The notes under the pieces: generated by a model
Databases searched by the model: none
The model's input: the letters and a program-made list of their open reading frames with translations, nothing else
What the model was told of the DNA's origin: nothing
Program-made: the position numbers and the translations under genes
Origin: Plasticicumulans acidivorans
GTDB taxonomy: Bacteria > Pseudomonadota > Gammaproteobacteria > Competibacterales > Competibacteraceae
Length of the DNA: 64,000 nt
Assembly: GCF_003182095.1 (NCBI RefSeq)
Contig: NZ_QGTJ01000008.1
Location: forward strand, 81,225 to 145,224
Reading direction: 5' to 3'
Shown: positions 16,856 to 26,153 of the stretch, piece after piece
Layout of the letters: every line of letters begins with the position of its first letter
Numbering within the stretch: position 1 is the first letter of the stretch

Positions 16856-19144
16856 ATGCGAACCTTGATTGGCCTGTTCCTGTTCCTCTGTCTTGCCGGT
16901 GCACAGGCGCAAAGCCTGAACGGCGCCTCCGGAGCGCCGCCGCAGGGCAGTGCATCCTTTAGTGCCAGTGCCGACAGCGCGACCGATGTCGATGCGCTGC
17001 TGCGCGTGCTGGAAAACGACACGGCGCGCAAGGCGCTGATCGCCCGTCTCAAAGCGGCGTCACCGGCGGTGGCCGCGGCGCCCGATGCGCCCACCGCGGC
17101 GGCTGACGGCGCCGATGCCGATGAGCCGATGCTGGCGCGGCAGATGGCCGAGTACACCCGCGATTTCATCGAGCAGTCCTCGCGCTTCCTCGCCGGTACC
17201 GGCGTCGTGCTGGGCACGCTGCAGGATGCGCTGGTCGGCACCGTGAGCATCAATCCCGCCGAGGTCTGGGCGGTGACGCTCAAGGTCGCCACCGTGGTGC
17301 TGGTCTGCTTTGCGATGTTTTTTCTGCTGCGCCAGCTGCAGGTGCGGCTGGTCAACTGGCTCGGTGCGCGCGTCGCCGGCAAAAGCTGGCTGCAGCGGCT
17401 GTCGGCGCTGCTGCTGGTCACCTTCAGCGACGCGCTCGGCGTGCTGCTGGCCTGGGCCTGCGGCTACGCCTTCGTCATTGGTATCGAGCTGGGCGGCGAG
17501 GGGCGCATGGGGCTGCACCAGACGCTGTTCCTCAATGCCTTCGTCATCATCGAGCTGATCAAGGTGATCGCCCGCGGCGTGCTGCTGCCGCAACACCGCG
17601 GCCTGCGACTGATCGCGCTCGGCGATACCGATGCCGCCTACTGGTATTTCTGGCTCAGCCGCATCGTCAGCCTGCTTGGCTACACCTTCCTGTTCATCGC
17701 GCCGATTCTCGCCAGCAACGTATCGTGGACCGCCTCGCGTTCGCTGCGCGTGCTGGTGGCGTTCACCGCGGTGATGATGGTCATCGCCGTGGTGCTGCAG
17801 AACCGCCACCGCGTGCGTGAGCTGCTGCTGGCGCGGGCACGGGCCAGTCAGGGCCTTGGCGGTGGTCGCGGCCTGGCGCTGCTGGCGCGCGTCTGGCACC
17901 TGCTGGCGATCCTCTACGTGGTCTCGCTGTTCGTGGTCTGGCTGTCGAACCCGTTCACCGCGCTGCCGTTCATGCTCGGCGCGACCGTGCAGTCCCTGCT
18001 GGCGGCCGGCGTCGGTGCGCTGCTCAGCGCCGTGCTGGCGCGCATCATCGCCGGCGGCATGCACCTGCCGAGCGAGCTCAAGCAGCGTCTGCCGCTGCTC
18101 GAAGACCGGCTCAACGCCTTCATCCCCGGCGTGCTGCGGGTGGTGCGTTTTATGGTCATGCTGCTGGTGCTGATCGCCATCGGTCAGGCCTGGACGCTGA
18201 TCGACTTCGCCGGCTGGATCGATACCCTGTCCGGGCGGCGCACCGTCGGCGCGATCGTCTCGGCCGGTGTGGTGATCGTGCTCGGCGGCTTCATCTACAT
18301 CGCCATGTCGTCCTGGGTCGAATACCGTCTGGAGCCGCCGCGCGGCCGTCAGCCGAGTCCGCGTGAGCGCACGCTGCTGACGCTGTTCCGCAACGCCTTC
18401 ACCATCGCGCTGGTGGTCATCGTCTGCATGCTGGCGCTGTCGGAACTGGGCGTGAACATCGCGCCGCTGCTGGCCGGCGCCGGCGTGCTCGGTCTGGCGA
18501 TCGGCTTCGGTTCACAGAAGCTGGTGCAGGACATCATCACCGGTGCCTTCATCCAGCTGGAGAACGCGATGAACGTCGGCGACGTGGTCACCGTCGGCGG
18601 CATTTCCGGCGTCGTCGAGAAGCTGACGATCCGCTCCGCCGGCATCCGCGACCTCAACGGCGTCTACCACATCGTGCCGTTCTCGGCGGTCGATACGGTG
18701 TCGAACTTCATGCGCTACTTCTCCTACCACGTCGCCGAGATCGGCGTTGCCTACCGCGAGAACGTCACCGAGGTCAAAGCGGCGATGCTCGAAGCCTTCG
18801 AGCGGCTGCGCGCCACCGAGCACCGCCTGAGCATCCTCGGCGAGTTCGAGATGCACGGCCTGACCGAATTCGCCGACTCGGCGGTCAAGGTGCGCGGGCG
18901 CATCAAGACGCTGCCCGGCAAGCAGTGGGACGTCGGCCGCGCCTACAACGAGTGCATCAAGACCGTGTTCGACGAGCGCAACATCGAGATCCCGTTCCCG
19001 CACCTGACCGTGTACATGGGCGAGGATCACGCCGGCCATGCGCCGCCGCTGCACCTCGCCGGCGAGCTGACGGTGCCACCGGCGCGCAGCGAGGCGGCCC
19101 CGGTCATCGTTACCGGCGCCGCGCCGCGGCCGGCGCCGCTGTGA
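16856..19144 (+). CDS. large MscS-family mechanosensitive channel (YbiO type)
   Basis: Mechanosensitive channel of 762 aa, inner membrane. A signal peptide (LIGLFLFLCLAGAQAQ) leads to a periplasmic region of about 130 aa, then a long array of hydrophobic helices. The C-terminal third is the MscS core: pore helix LLAGAGVLGLAIGFGSQ, then LVQDIITGAFIQLENAMNVGDVV, the beta domain (ISGVVEKLTIRSAGIRD) and the cytoplasmic alpha-beta cage (YNECIKTVFDERNIEIPFP). Length and layout match YbiO-like multi-helix channels rather than small MscS. It would release solutes on hypo-osmotic shock. GGGAGG lies 12 bases before the ATG at 16856. Monocistronic. Confidence 0.92.
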   Translation: MRTLIGLFLFLCLAGAQAQSLNGASGAPPQGSASFSASADSATDVDALLRVLENDTARKALIARLKAASPAVAAAPDAPTAAADGADADEPMLARQMAEYTRDFIEQSSRFLAGTGVVLGTLQDALVGTVSINPAEVWAVTLKVATVVLVCFAMFFLLRQLQVRLVNWLGARVAGKSWLQRLSALLLVTFSDALGVLLAWACGYAFVIGIELGGEGRMGLHQTLFLNAFVIIELIKVIARGVLLPQHRGLRLIALGDTDAAYWYFWLSRIVSLLGYTFLFIAPILASNVSWTASRSLRVLVAFTAVMMVIAVVLQNRHRVRELLLARARASQGLGGGRGLALLARVWHLLAILYVVSLFVVWLSNPFTALPFMLGATVQSLLAAGVGALLSAVLARIIAGGMHLPSELKQRLPLLEDRLNAFIPGVLRVVRFMVMLLVLIAIGQAWTLIDFAGWIDTLSGRRTVGAIVSAGVVIVLGGFIYIAMSSWVEYRLEPPRGRQPSPRERTLLTLFRNAFTIALVVIVCMLALSELGVNIAPLLAGAGVLGLAIGFGSQKLVQDIITGAFIQLENAMNVGDVVTVGGISGVVEKLTIRSAGIRDLNGVYHIVPFSAVDTVSNFMRYFSYHVAEIGVAYRENVTEVKAAMLEAFERLRATEHRLSILGEFEMHGLTEFADSAVKVRGRIKTLPGKQWDVGRAYNECIKTVFDERNIEIPFPHLTVYMGEDHAGHAPPLHLAGELTVPPARSEAAPVIVTGAAPRPAPL

Positions 19145-19460
19145 GCCGGCGAACCGAAGCGGGTGCCGAACGCCGGCTGCGCAGCGGTTTCGTGCAGCCT
19201 CACCGGCACCGTGCCGCGACGGTTGCCGCCGTCGGGCCGGGTCAGTTGCGGCGTGCTGGCCGGGGGTGCAGCCACGAGGCTGGCGCGCCCGCGCGGCGTG
19301 ATGCGGGCGTGCAGTCCGGTGCGGCGGTGTGATGGGTGGTCGTGTCGGCGGCCACCTGCGCCGGTGGCGTCGTCGGCAGCCGGTTGCGGGCGTCGCGGCG
19401 TGGGCAGGCAGCGCTGAGCCGGGCGTGCCGTCGCCGCTGACCGGGCCGGCGGCGTGCTGC
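19145..19460. other. 316-bp GC-rich gap between convergent MscS and liuE genes
   Basis: Convergent intergenic region. I found no gene with a plausible start and product, no strong terminator hairpin with a T run, and no repeat. Probably spacer containing the 3' untranslated ends. Confidence 0.4.
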
Positions 19461-20378
19461 TCAGCCGCAGGTCCTGGCCTGTTTGGCCAGCAGCGCACGG
19501 CCGGCTTTCGAGCCGTTCGGCCGCTGCAGGCAGTCGCTGATCCACTGCCCGGTCTGCGCCAGCGCCAGCGCATCGACGCCGCAGTCGATGCCGAGCCCCT
19601 GCAGCAGGTAGACGACGTCTTCGGTGGCGACATTGCCGGAGGCGCCGGCGGCATACGGGCAGCCGCCGAGGCCGGCGACTGAGGCATCGACGGTGGCGAT
19701 GCCCTCCTGCAGCACGGCATGGAGATTGGCGATGGCCATGCCGTAGGTGTCGTGGAAATGCGCAGCCAGGCGCTCGACCGGCACCACCGCGGCGACCGCG
19801 CGCAGCATCGCCCGCGCCGTCTCCGGCGTGCCGGTGCCGATGGTGTCGCCGAGCGAGACCTCGTAGCAGCCCATGCGGTAGAGCTGCAGCGCGACGCGGG
19901 CTACTGCCGCCGGCGCGATCGCGCCTTCATAGGGGCAGCCGAGCACGCAGGAGACGTAACCGCGCACGCGCACGCCGGCGCTGGCGGCGGCCTGCAGCAG
20001 CGGCTCGAAGCGCAGCAGCGACTCCTCGATCGAGCAGTTGATGTTCTTCTGTGAAAAGGACTCGGAAGCGGCGGCGAACACCGCGACCTCGCGCGCACCG
20101 GCGGCGAGCGCGGCCTCGAAGCCCTTGAGGTTGGGCGTCAGCACCGGGTAATGCCGCCCCGGCGTGCGCTTGAGCTGCGCCAGCACCGCGGCGGCATCGG
20201 CCATCTGCGGCACCCATTTCGGCGAGACGAAGCTGGTGGCCTCGATCGCCGGCAGGCCGGCGGCGGCGAGACGCTCGATCAGCTCGACTTTGGTCGCGGT
20301 CGACACCGGCGTCGGCTCGTTCTGCAGACCGTCGCGCGGGCCGACTTCGACGATCTTCACGCTTGCGGGCAGCGGCAT
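19461..20378 (-). CDS. liuE: hydroxymethylglutaryl-CoA lyase
   Basis: HMG-CoA lyase of 305 aa, cleaving 3-hydroxy-3-methylglutaryl-CoA to acetyl-CoA and acetoacetate, the last step of leucine degradation. Visible: [12 protein letters not shown] at the N-terminus (metal and substrate residues), [40 protein letters not shown], the metal-binding HFHDTYGMA, and the signature [23 protein letters not shown] with the catalytic cysteine. AGGAGG precedes the start. It is the last gene of a minus-strand unit with the MaoC-like gene and liuD. Acetoacetate made here can be activated by the acetoacetyl-CoA synthetase encoded at 56.7 kb. Confidence 0.97.
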   Translation of the reverse strand: MPLPASVKIVEVGPRDGLQNEPTPVSTATKVELIERLAAAGLPAIEATSFVSPKWVPQMADAAAVLAQLKRTPGRHYPVLTPNLKGFEAALAAGAREVAVFAAASESFSQKNINCSIEESLLRFEPLLQAAASAGVRVRGYVSCVLGCPYEGAIAPAAVARVALQLYRMGCYEVSLGDTIGTGTPETARAMLRAVAAVVPVERLAAHFHDTYGMAIANLHAVLQEGIATVDASVAGLGGCPYAAGASGNVATEDVVYLLQGLGIDCGVDALALAQTGQWISDCLQRPNGSKAGRALLAKQARTCG

Positions 20379-20399
20379 GATGCGGGTTCCTCCTGAGGC

Positions 20400-20855
20400 T
20401 TAGGCGCCGGCGGCCGTGCGGCCCTGCACCCAGTAGTTCGGCAGGATCTCGGCGACGACATCGCCGTGCTGGTTGTGCGTGGTCCAGCGCGCCTTCATCA
20501 CGCCCCAGCCCGGCTGCGAGCGCGAAGCGGTGACGGCGAGCACTTCGACGGTGACGCGCAGCGTGTCGCCCGGGCGCACCGGTTTGGGCCAGCGGATGCC
20601 GTCGATGCCCATGCCGACGTGGCCGTTGGCCAGCTCCAGGCCGCTGCCGACCGCCAGGCGCATCGACAGCGCCGCGGTGTGCCAGCCGCTGGCGGCGAGG
20701 CCGCCGAACAGCGAGGCATCGGCCGCGGTGTGGTCGAGGTGAAACGGCTGCGGATCGTGCTCGCGGGCGAAGGCGAAGATCATCTCTTCGGTGACGGTCA
20801 GCGGCGGCGACTGCCACTGCTGGCCGGGTTGCAGGTCTTCGAGGTAGAGCGGCAT
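20400..20855 (-). CDS. MaoC-family (R)-specific hydratase-like protein
   Basis: Single hot-dog-fold MaoC-like dehydratase of 151 aa. The hydratase-2 motif is visible as FAREHDPQPFHLDHTAA, carrying the Asp and His catalytic pair, followed by ASGWHTAALSMRL. Members hydrate 2-enoyl-CoAs to (R)-3-hydroxyacyl-CoAs or act in related steps. It lies between liuD (63 bases upstream) and liuE (21 bases downstream), so it should be expressed with leucine catabolism; its exact substrate is not determined. An (R)-hydratase here could also feed hydroxyacyl-CoA to the PHA synthase encoded at 34 kb, an inference from context. Confidence 0.88.
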   Translation of the reverse strand: MPLYLEDLQPGQQWQSPPLTVTEEMIFAFAREHDPQPFHLDHTAADASLFGGLAASGWHTAALSMRLAVGSGLELANGHVGMGIDGIRWPKPVRPGDTLRVTVEVLAVTASRSQPGWGVMKARWTTHNQHGDVVAEILPNYWVQGRTAAGA

Positions 20856-20918
20856 GGCGGTCTCGTCATCGGTGGCGACGCGCCCGCCGTGACGGGCGGG
20901 GCGCCGGGGCAGGGGGAA

Positions 20919-22919
20919 TCAGTCGGCATCGGCCAGTGTCAGCAGCTCGGCGCCGTCGCTGACCTGCTCACCGACGGCGTAGTGCACGGCGGCGACGACG
21001 CCGGCGCGCGGCGCGGTGATGGTGTGCTCCATTTTCATCGCTTCCATGATCACCAGCGGCTGGTCTTTTGCGACCAGGGCACCGGGCTCGACCAGCACCG
21101 CGACGATGGCGCCGGGCATCGGCGCGTTGAGGCCGCCGCCGTGCTCCTCGCCGTCCATCGCCGCCGCCAGCGGATCGTGCAGCGTCAGCGTCTGCGTACC
21201 GTCGCTGCTGATCACGCTCAGCTCATCGCCACGGCGTACCAGCGTCGCGCGCAGGCGCACGCCGTCGAGGTCGGCGAACAGTTCGCCATCGGCCGTACTG
21301 TCGGCGCGGGCGAGCAGCTCGCCACCCGGCAGTTCGAGCAGGTAGCCGTCGCGGCGGTAGTGCGCGGTGACCGCCAGCTCGCGTTCGCCGTCGCGGAAGT
21401 GGAAGACATGATGGTTGTCACAGTTCATGCGCCAGCCGTCGCTGGCGTGCCACGGTGAATGCGGATCGGCGCTGTGCGCGGCCCGCACCGTCGCTGCCTG
21501 TTCGGCGCGCAGCAGCTCGGCCAGCGTCGCCAGCGCCAGCACGCGATCGCTGATCGCGGCGCGCGGCGGCAGCAGCGCCGCCTGATGCTGGGCGATGAAG
21601 CCGGTGTGCACGTCGCCGGCGATGAATGCCGGGTGCGCGGCGAGGCTCGACAGGAAGCGCAGGTTGGTGGTGACGCCGACCACCTGATAATCGGCCAGCG
21701 CACCGCGCAGCCGCGCCAGCGCGCGCTCGCGATCCTCGTCCCAGACGATCAGCTTGGCGATCATCGGGTCGTAGTACGGCGAGACCTCGTCGCCCTCGCG
21801 CACGCCGGTGTCGATGCGCACGTGCGCCGATTCGGCCGGCGTGCGCAGGTGGTGCAGGCGGCCGATCGCCGGCAGGAAGTCGCGGTCCGGGTCCTCGGCG
21901 TAGATGCGTGCCTCGAAGGCGTGGCCGTGGATCGCCAGCTGCTCCTGCGCCAGCGGCAGCGGCTCGCCGGCGGCGACGCGCAGCTGCCATTCGACCAGGT
22001 CCTGACCGCTGATCATCTCGGTGACCGGGTGCTCGACCTGCAGGCGGGTGTTCATCTCCATGAAGTAGAACGTGCCGTCGCTGTCGGCGATGAACTCGAC
22101 GGTGCCGGCGCCGCGGTAGCCGATCGCCTGCGCCGCCTTGCAGGCGGCCTCGCCCATCGCCCGCCGCCGCGCCGGGTCCATGCCCGGCGCCGGCGCTTCC
22201 TCGATGACTTTCTGGTGGCGGCGCTGCACCGAGCAGTCGCGCTCGAACAGGTAGACGCAGTGGTCGTGGCCGTCGGCGAACACCTGGATTTCGATGTGGC
22301 GCGGGCGTTCGAGGTATTTCTCGATCAGCAGCTGCTCGTCACCGAAACCGGCCTTGGCCTCGCGCCGTGCCGACAGCAGCTGCGGCTCAAGCTCCGACTC
22401 CTGCGTGACCACCTTCATGCCTTTGCCGCCGCCGCCGGCGCTGGCTTTGATCAGCACCGGGAAGCCGATGCGCCGCGCTTCGCGCTTGAGCAGTTCGAGG
22501 TCCTGGTCGGCACCGTGGTAGCCCGGCACCAGCGGCACCTCGGCGGTTTCCATCAGCGACTTCGCCGCGCTCTTCGAGCCCATCGCGCGGATGCTCGCCG
22601 CCGGCGGGCCGATGAACACCAGCCCGGCGGCGGCCAGCGCCTCGGCGAACTCGGCGTTTTCCGAGAGGAAGCCGTAGCCCGGATGCACCGCCTGCGCGCC
22701 GCTGGCCCGCGCCACCTCGATGATGCGATCGGCGCGCAGGTAGGACTCGGCCGGCTTGGCCGGGCCGAGCAGCCAGGCCTCATCGGCCAGCGCGACGTGG
22801 CGGGCGTTGGCGTCGGCGGCGGAATACACCGCGACGGTGCGGATGCCGAGCCGCCGGCAGGTCTTGATCACACGGCAGGCGATCTCGCCGCGGTTGGCGA
22901 TCAGGATCTTGTCGAACAT
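20919..22919 (-). CDS. liuD: methylcrotonyl-CoA carboxylase biotin-carrying alpha subunit
   Basis: Alpha subunit of 666 aa of 3-methylcrotonyl-CoA carboxylase. From the N-terminus: biotin carboxylase domain (KILIANRGEIACRVI, then HPGYGFLSENAEFA, ATP-grasp SAGGGGKGMKVV, GTVEFIADSDGTFYFMEMN), a linker domain, and the C-terminal biotinyl domain with the lysine in MEAMKMEH. ATP and bicarbonate charge the biotin; the beta subunit (liuB, 26.3 kb) carboxylates 3-methylcrotonyl-CoA. GAAGGAGC precedes the ATG at 22919; a longer in-frame upstream stretch is non-homologous. First gene of the liuD-MaoC-liuE unit, separated from the rest of the liu genes by a divergent PEP-CTERM gene. Confidence 0.96.
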   Translation of the reverse strand: MFDKILIANRGEIACRVIKTCRRLGIRTVAVYSAADANARHVALADEAWLLGPAKPAESYLRADRIIEVARASGAQAVHPGYGFLSENAEFAEALAAAGLVFIGPPAASIRAMGSKSAAKSLMETAEVPLVPGYHGADQDLELLKREARRIGFPVLIKASAGGGGKGMKVVTQESELEPQLLSARREAKAGFGDEQLLIEKYLERPRHIEIQVFADGHDHCVYLFERDCSVQRRHQKVIEEAPAPGMDPARRRAMGEAACKAAQAIGYRGAGTVEFIADSDGTFYFMEMNTRLQVEHPVTEMISGQDLVEWQLRVAAGEPLPLAQEQLAIHGHAFEARIYAEDPDRDFLPAIGRLHHLRTPAESAHVRIDTGVREGDEVSPYYDPMIAKLIVWDEDRERALARLRGALADYQVVGVTTNLRFLSSLAAHPAFIAGDVHTGFIAQHQAALLPPRAAISDRVLALATLAELLRAEQAATVRAAHSADPHSPWHASDGWRMNCDNHHVFHFRDGERELAVTAHYRRDGYLLELPGGELLARADSTADGELFADLDGVRLRATLVRRGDELSVISSDGTQTLTLHDPLAAAMDGEEHGGGLNAPMPGAIVAVLVEPGALVAKDQPLVIMEAMKMEHTITAPRAGVVAAVHYAVGEQVSDGAELLTLADAD

Positions 22920-23151
22920 GTGCTGCTCCTTCGGGCTGCGCGACTCGCCGGCATCGGGCCGAGTGCTGTTGTCATGGGCATTACAAAGCTGAAAGCGACT
23001 TGTCTCGAAGCAGACAAGGCGTGATTGTTTAATTTTGCGTAAGTATCGATATGTCAAAGCCGATATAGCGCTGCGGTGCAGCGGTATGGCTCTTGCGTTG
23101 GGTGTTGCGCCGCACCAAGACGGCTCCGCGTTCAATCACAGGAAACTCACC
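22920..23151. promoter_or_regulatory. divergent promoter region, liuD / PEP-CTERM gene
   Basis: This 232-bp region holds divergent promoters. It includes a perfect inverted repeat CTTGTCT-N6-AGACAAG at 22999-23018 and an AT-rich stretch (23023-23050). The 16-bp LiuR-like palindrome found at five other places in the window is absent here, so liuD may be under different control or read from elsewhere. No confident -35/-10. Confidence 0.4.
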
Positions 23152-23709
23152 ATGCGTTACGGCCTTGACCTGTTGCCCCGCCTGCCTGTCCTCGTGCTCT
23201 GCCTCGCCAGCGGCTGGCTGAGCAGCGCAAACGCCACGCCGCTGCATTACGCGCTCGCCTTCACCGACAACGGCGGCGAGACCGCCAGCGGCTCCTACTG
23301 GTGGGACGACGCCACCGAAACCATGAGCGGACTCGAATGGAGCTTCGCCGGCGGCAGTGGCGGTTTTCTCGACAGCACGCTGGCGCGCACCGGGTACTTT
23401 CCAGGCAGCGTCGACAGCGTCGGTGAGCTGTTCGAGCGTCTGTTCAGCGCCCCGATGGACTACATGCTGGAAACCGGTCTCTACGGCCTCGGCTACGGTT
23501 ACTTCGCCACCGATCTCTACGGTTATCCGGGCGGCTTCGTCGCCTTCGGCTATGACCGCGGCGATGCCAGTGCCTACTACCGCTTCTTCGACGCCAGCTG
23601 GAACCTGATCGGCGAGGGCAGTGTGCGCAGGGTGCCGGAGCCCGGCGTGCTGGCGCTGCTGGCCGGTGGCGTGGCGGCGGTCGGCCTGCGCCGGCGTCGG
23701 CGCGGCTGA
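23152..23709 (+). CDS. small PEP-CTERM protein inside the liu cluster
   Basis: Exported protein of 185 aa. A signal peptide runs to about LSSANAT. The body is Gly/Tyr/Phe-rich (YALAFTDNGGETASGSYWW, GYFATDLYGYPGGFVAFGYDRGD) without a domain I recognise. The C-terminus is a PEP-CTERM anchor, VPEPGVLALLAGGVAAVGLRRRRRG. AGGAAA lies before the ATG at 23152; a longer in-frame extension lacks a signal peptide. It stands alone on the plus strand between liuD and liuC, both on the minus strand, five bases from the liuC stop, so it looks like a later insertion. Third PEP-CTERM gene in the window; the exosortase is elsewhere. Confidence 0.87.
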   Translation: MRYGLDLLPRLPVLVLCLASGWLSSANATPLHYALAFTDNGGETASGSYWWDDATETMSGLEWSFAGGSGGFLDSTLARTGYFPGSVDSVGELFERLFSAPMDYMLETGLYGLGYGYFATDLYGYPGGFVAFGYDRGDASAYYRFFDASWNLIGEGSVRRVPEPGVLALLAGGVAAVGLRRRRRG

Positions 23710-23713
23710 GCGT

Positions 23714-24505
23714 TCAGTGCGCGGCATCGCTGATCCAGTCCGGCTGGCGCTTGCCGAGAAAGGCCGACAGGCCCTCGCGGCCCTCGGCGCTGGCACGGAT
23801 CGCGGCGATGCGCTGTGCGGTGTCTTCGATCAGCGCCGCATCCAGCGGGCCGCGGGCGACGTCCTGCGCTAGGCGCTTGGCGGCGACCATCGCCGCCGGG
23901 CCGTTCTGCGCCAGCGTCGCCAGCAGCTCCTCGACGCGGGCGTCGAGCGCCTGCGGCTCGACCACTTCGTGCACCAGACCGAGGCGCTGCGCGGTGGCGG
24001 CGTCGAAGCGCTCGGCGGAGACGAAGTAGCGGCGTGCCTGACGCTCGCCGATGGCGTTGACGACGTAGGGTGAAATCACCGCCGGGATCAGACCGAGCTT
24101 GACCTCCGACAGGCAGAAGCTCGCCGACGTCGCGGCGATGACGATGTCGCAGCAGGCGACCAGGCCGACGCCACCGCCGTAGGCGGCACCCTGCACGCGT
24201 GCCAGCGTCGGCTTGGCCAGGCCGTTGAGCGTGCGCATCAGCTCGCCGAGGCCGCGGGCGTCATCGAGGTTCTGCGCCTCGCTGTAATCGGCCATGCGCC
24301 GCATCCAGTTCAGGTCGGCACCGGCGGAAAAACTCTTGCCGTTGGCGGCGAGCACGACGACGCGCACCGCAGCGTCGGCTTCGAGCGCGCGCAGCGTCGC
24401 CGTCAGCGACTCGATCAGCGCATCGTCGAAGGCGTTGTGCAGTTGCGGGCGGTTCAGCGTCACGGTGGCGACGCCAGCGCGGGTTTCGCAGAGCAGGGCA
24501 GTCAT
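23714..24505 (-). CDS. liuC: methylglutaconyl-CoA hydratase
   Basis: Crotonase-fold hydratase of 263 aa assigned to 3-methylglutaconyl-CoA hydration because of its place among liu genes. Family features: TVTLNRPQLHNAFDDALI, the oxyanion-hole ANGKSFSAGADLNWMRRMADY, QGAAYGGGVGLVACCDI, and SEVKLGLIPAVISPYVV with the catalytic Glu region. The ADLNWM block is typical of LiuC. Length normal. Minus strand, downstream of the tsd-type cytochrome genes (70-bp gap) rather than directly after liuB, so the liu operon is interrupted here. Confidence 0.93.
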   Translation of the reverse strand: MTALLCETRAGVATVTLNRPQLHNAFDDALIESLTATLRALEADAAVRVVVLAANGKSFSAGADLNWMRRMADYSEAQNLDDARGLGELMRTLNGLAKPTLARVQGAAYGGGVGLVACCDIVIAATSASFCLSEVKLGLIPAVISPYVVNAIGERQARRYFVSAERFDAATAQRLGLVHEVVEPQALDARVEELLATLAQNGPAAMVAAKRLAQDVARGPLDAALIEDTAQRIAAIRASAEGREGLSAFLGKRQPDWISDAAH

Positions 24506-24575
24506 CGCAGTCTCGTCGGAGCGGGGAAATGGGGGAGAGCGCGCCGCGCGTCCGTGACACGGCGCATGCGCGGGT

Positions 24576-25499
24576 TCAGTCGATGCCCTGGCCGATCAGC
24601 ACGCCGTCGAGGGTCTGCCCGTAGAAGTTCACGCCGTCATTGGCGTGGAATTTCTGCCGGGTGGTCTCGATGTCGACGGTGAAGCGCGGGTCCTGCGGGC
24701 GTTCGTGGCTGTTGACGAAGGCGGCGACATCCCAGGCCTGCTGTTCGCTCAGCGTGCCGCCCTGACCGAGTGGCATGTTGGCCTGGATGAAACCGGCGGC
24801 GGTGTTGACGCGGTGCATGCCGGCGCCCCAGTTGTAGGAGTCACGGCCCCACAGCGGCGGGAAGGCGTAGTGCTCGCCCTGCTTCTGGCCCTCACCACTG
24901 GCGCCGTGGCAGACCGCGCAGTGCTCGGCGTAGACCGCCTTGCCGCGGGCGATGTCGAAGCCGCCTTTCGGCTTGGGCAGCGCCGGATACAGGCGGCCCG
25001 GCAGGTCGATGCCGGTCGGTGCACCCTTGGCCAGCCAGTAGGCGTAGGTCGACAGCGCCTTGAGTTCCTCGCTGTCGGCGGCCGGGGCCTTGCCGTTCAT
25101 GCTGTACATGAAGCAGCCCTGGATGCGCTCGATGAAGGTGCTGACCTCGCCAGTCTTCTTGCGAAAAGCCGGGTAGGCGGTCCAGGCACCCCACAGCGGC
25201 GCCGAATGCGGCTGGCGGCCCTGATCGAGGTGGCAGTTGGCGCAGTTGAGGCCGTTGCCGACGTACTGGCCGCGCAGGCTCTGCGTGTTGACGAACAGCT
25301 GGCGGCCGCGCTCGACCATCTGGCCGAAGGCATCCTTGCTGATGCTCGCCTCGGCCGGCGGCTCGAAGCGCTCGGTTGCCGGGGCGACGCGCTTGTGCGG
25401 CTCGGACTGATCGGCGATGGCGCCGCCGGGCGCATCGGCGGCGAACGCCGGGCCGAGGCTGAGGCCGAGGAGGGCGGACAGGACATAACGATGGTGCAT
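24576..25499 (-). CDS. tsdA: TsdA-like dihaem thiosulfate dehydrogenase
   Basis: Periplasmic dihaem c-type cytochrome of 307 aa resembling TsdA, which oxidises two thiosulfates to tetrathionate or works in reverse. A signal peptide ends near GPAFAAD. Haem 1 is CANCH in GNGLNCANCHLDQG; the following IQGCFMYSMNGKA has the cysteine which in TsdA ligates the active-site haem iron. Haem 2 is CAVCH in YAEHCAVCHGASGEG, and the C-terminal FPPLWGRDSYNWGAGMHR and WDVAAFVNSHERPQDP blocks are typical of the family. GGAGGAG precedes the ATG. It follows the tsdB-like gene by 18 bases. It sits between liuB and liuC, a context unrelated to sulfur. A related SoxAX-like cytochrome is the alternative. Confidence 0.82.
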   Translation of the reverse strand: MHHRYVLSALLGLSLGPAFAADAPGGAIADQSEPHKRVAPATERFEPPAEASISKDAFGQMVERGRQLFVNTQSLRGQYVGNGLNCANCHLDQGRQPHSAPLWGAWTAYPAFRKKTGEVSTFIERIQGCFMYSMNGKAPAADSEELKALSTYAYWLAKGAPTGIDLPGRLYPALPKPKGGFDIARGKAVYAEHCAVCHGASGEGQKQGEHYAFPPLWGRDSYNWGAGMHRVNTAAGFIQANMPLGQGGTLSEQQAWDVAAFVNSHERPQDPRFTVDIETTRQKFHANDGVNFYGQTLDGVLIGQGID

Positions 25500-25517
25500 G
25501 GCTGGCTCCTCCTTCAC

Positions 25518-26153
25518 TCAGGGCTGGCCGAGGCCGGCGAAGTAGTGCGACACGGCGTCGATCTGGGCATCGTCGAGGTTCTTGGCGACGGTCTCCATCA
25601 GCTTGCCGGGGTCGTTGTGCCGGCTGCCGTCGCGCCAGGACTTGAGCTGGGTGGCGATGTAGCTGGCGTGCTGGCCGGCCAGCCGTGGGAACTGACTGCC
25701 GACGCCGGCGCCGCCGGCGCCGTGGCAGCGCGTGCACTCCGGCACGCCCTTGCTCCAGTCACCGCGCAGCGCAAGCTGCGCACCGGGGTCCTGCGGCAGC
25801 GGGCTGCTGCGATCGAGTGCCGGCGCCGGCGCCAGCGGCTGCGCGGCGTAATAGGCCGCGACCGCCTGGATTTCGTCGGGGTTGAGGGCCTTGGCGATCG
25901 GTGCCATCACCGGCTGCACGCGCGTGCCGGCATGGAAGTCCTGCAACTGCCTGGCGATGTAGCCGGCGTCGAGCCCGGCCAGCCGCGGGAAGCCGGCGGC
26001 AGCGTTGCCGGCGCCGTCGACGCCGTGACAGGTGGCGCAGGCCAGTGCGCCCTGGGCGTTGCCCTGTTGCACCAGTTGTTTGCCGGGGTCCTCGCCCGCA
26101 TGCGCGAGCGGTCCGGCGATCGCCGCGAAGGCGATCAAAACGAGTCGGTTCAT
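25518..26153 (-). CDS. tsdB: TsdB-like dihaem cytochrome c4
   Basis: Periplasmic dihaem cytochrome of the c4 type, 211 aa. Signal peptide MNRLVLIAFAAIAGPLAHA. Two homologous halves each carry a haem site: CATCH in LACATCHGVDGAGN and CTRCH in PECTRCHGAGGAG. Each is followed by FPRLAGL/FPRLAGQ and a YIARQL/YIATQL segment and a distal methionine region (QPVMAPIA, KLMETVAK). Such proteins take electrons from TsdA and pass them to terminal oxidases. AGGAG lies before the ATG at 26153. Eighteen bases to the tsdA-like gene, the known tsdB-tsdA order. Upstream (26154-26293) is an AT-richer promoter region beside the liuB stop. Confidence 0.85.
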   Translation of the reverse strand: MNRLVLIAFAAIAGPLAHAGEDPGKQLVQQGNAQGALACATCHGVDGAGNAAAGFPRLAGLDAGYIARQLQDFHAGTRVQPVMAPIAKALNPDEIQAVAAYYAAQPLAPAPALDRSSPLPQDPGAQLALRGDWSKGVPECTRCHGAGGAGVGSQFPRLAGQHASYIATQLKSWRDGSRHNDPGKLMETVAKNLDDAQIDAVSHYFAGLGQP

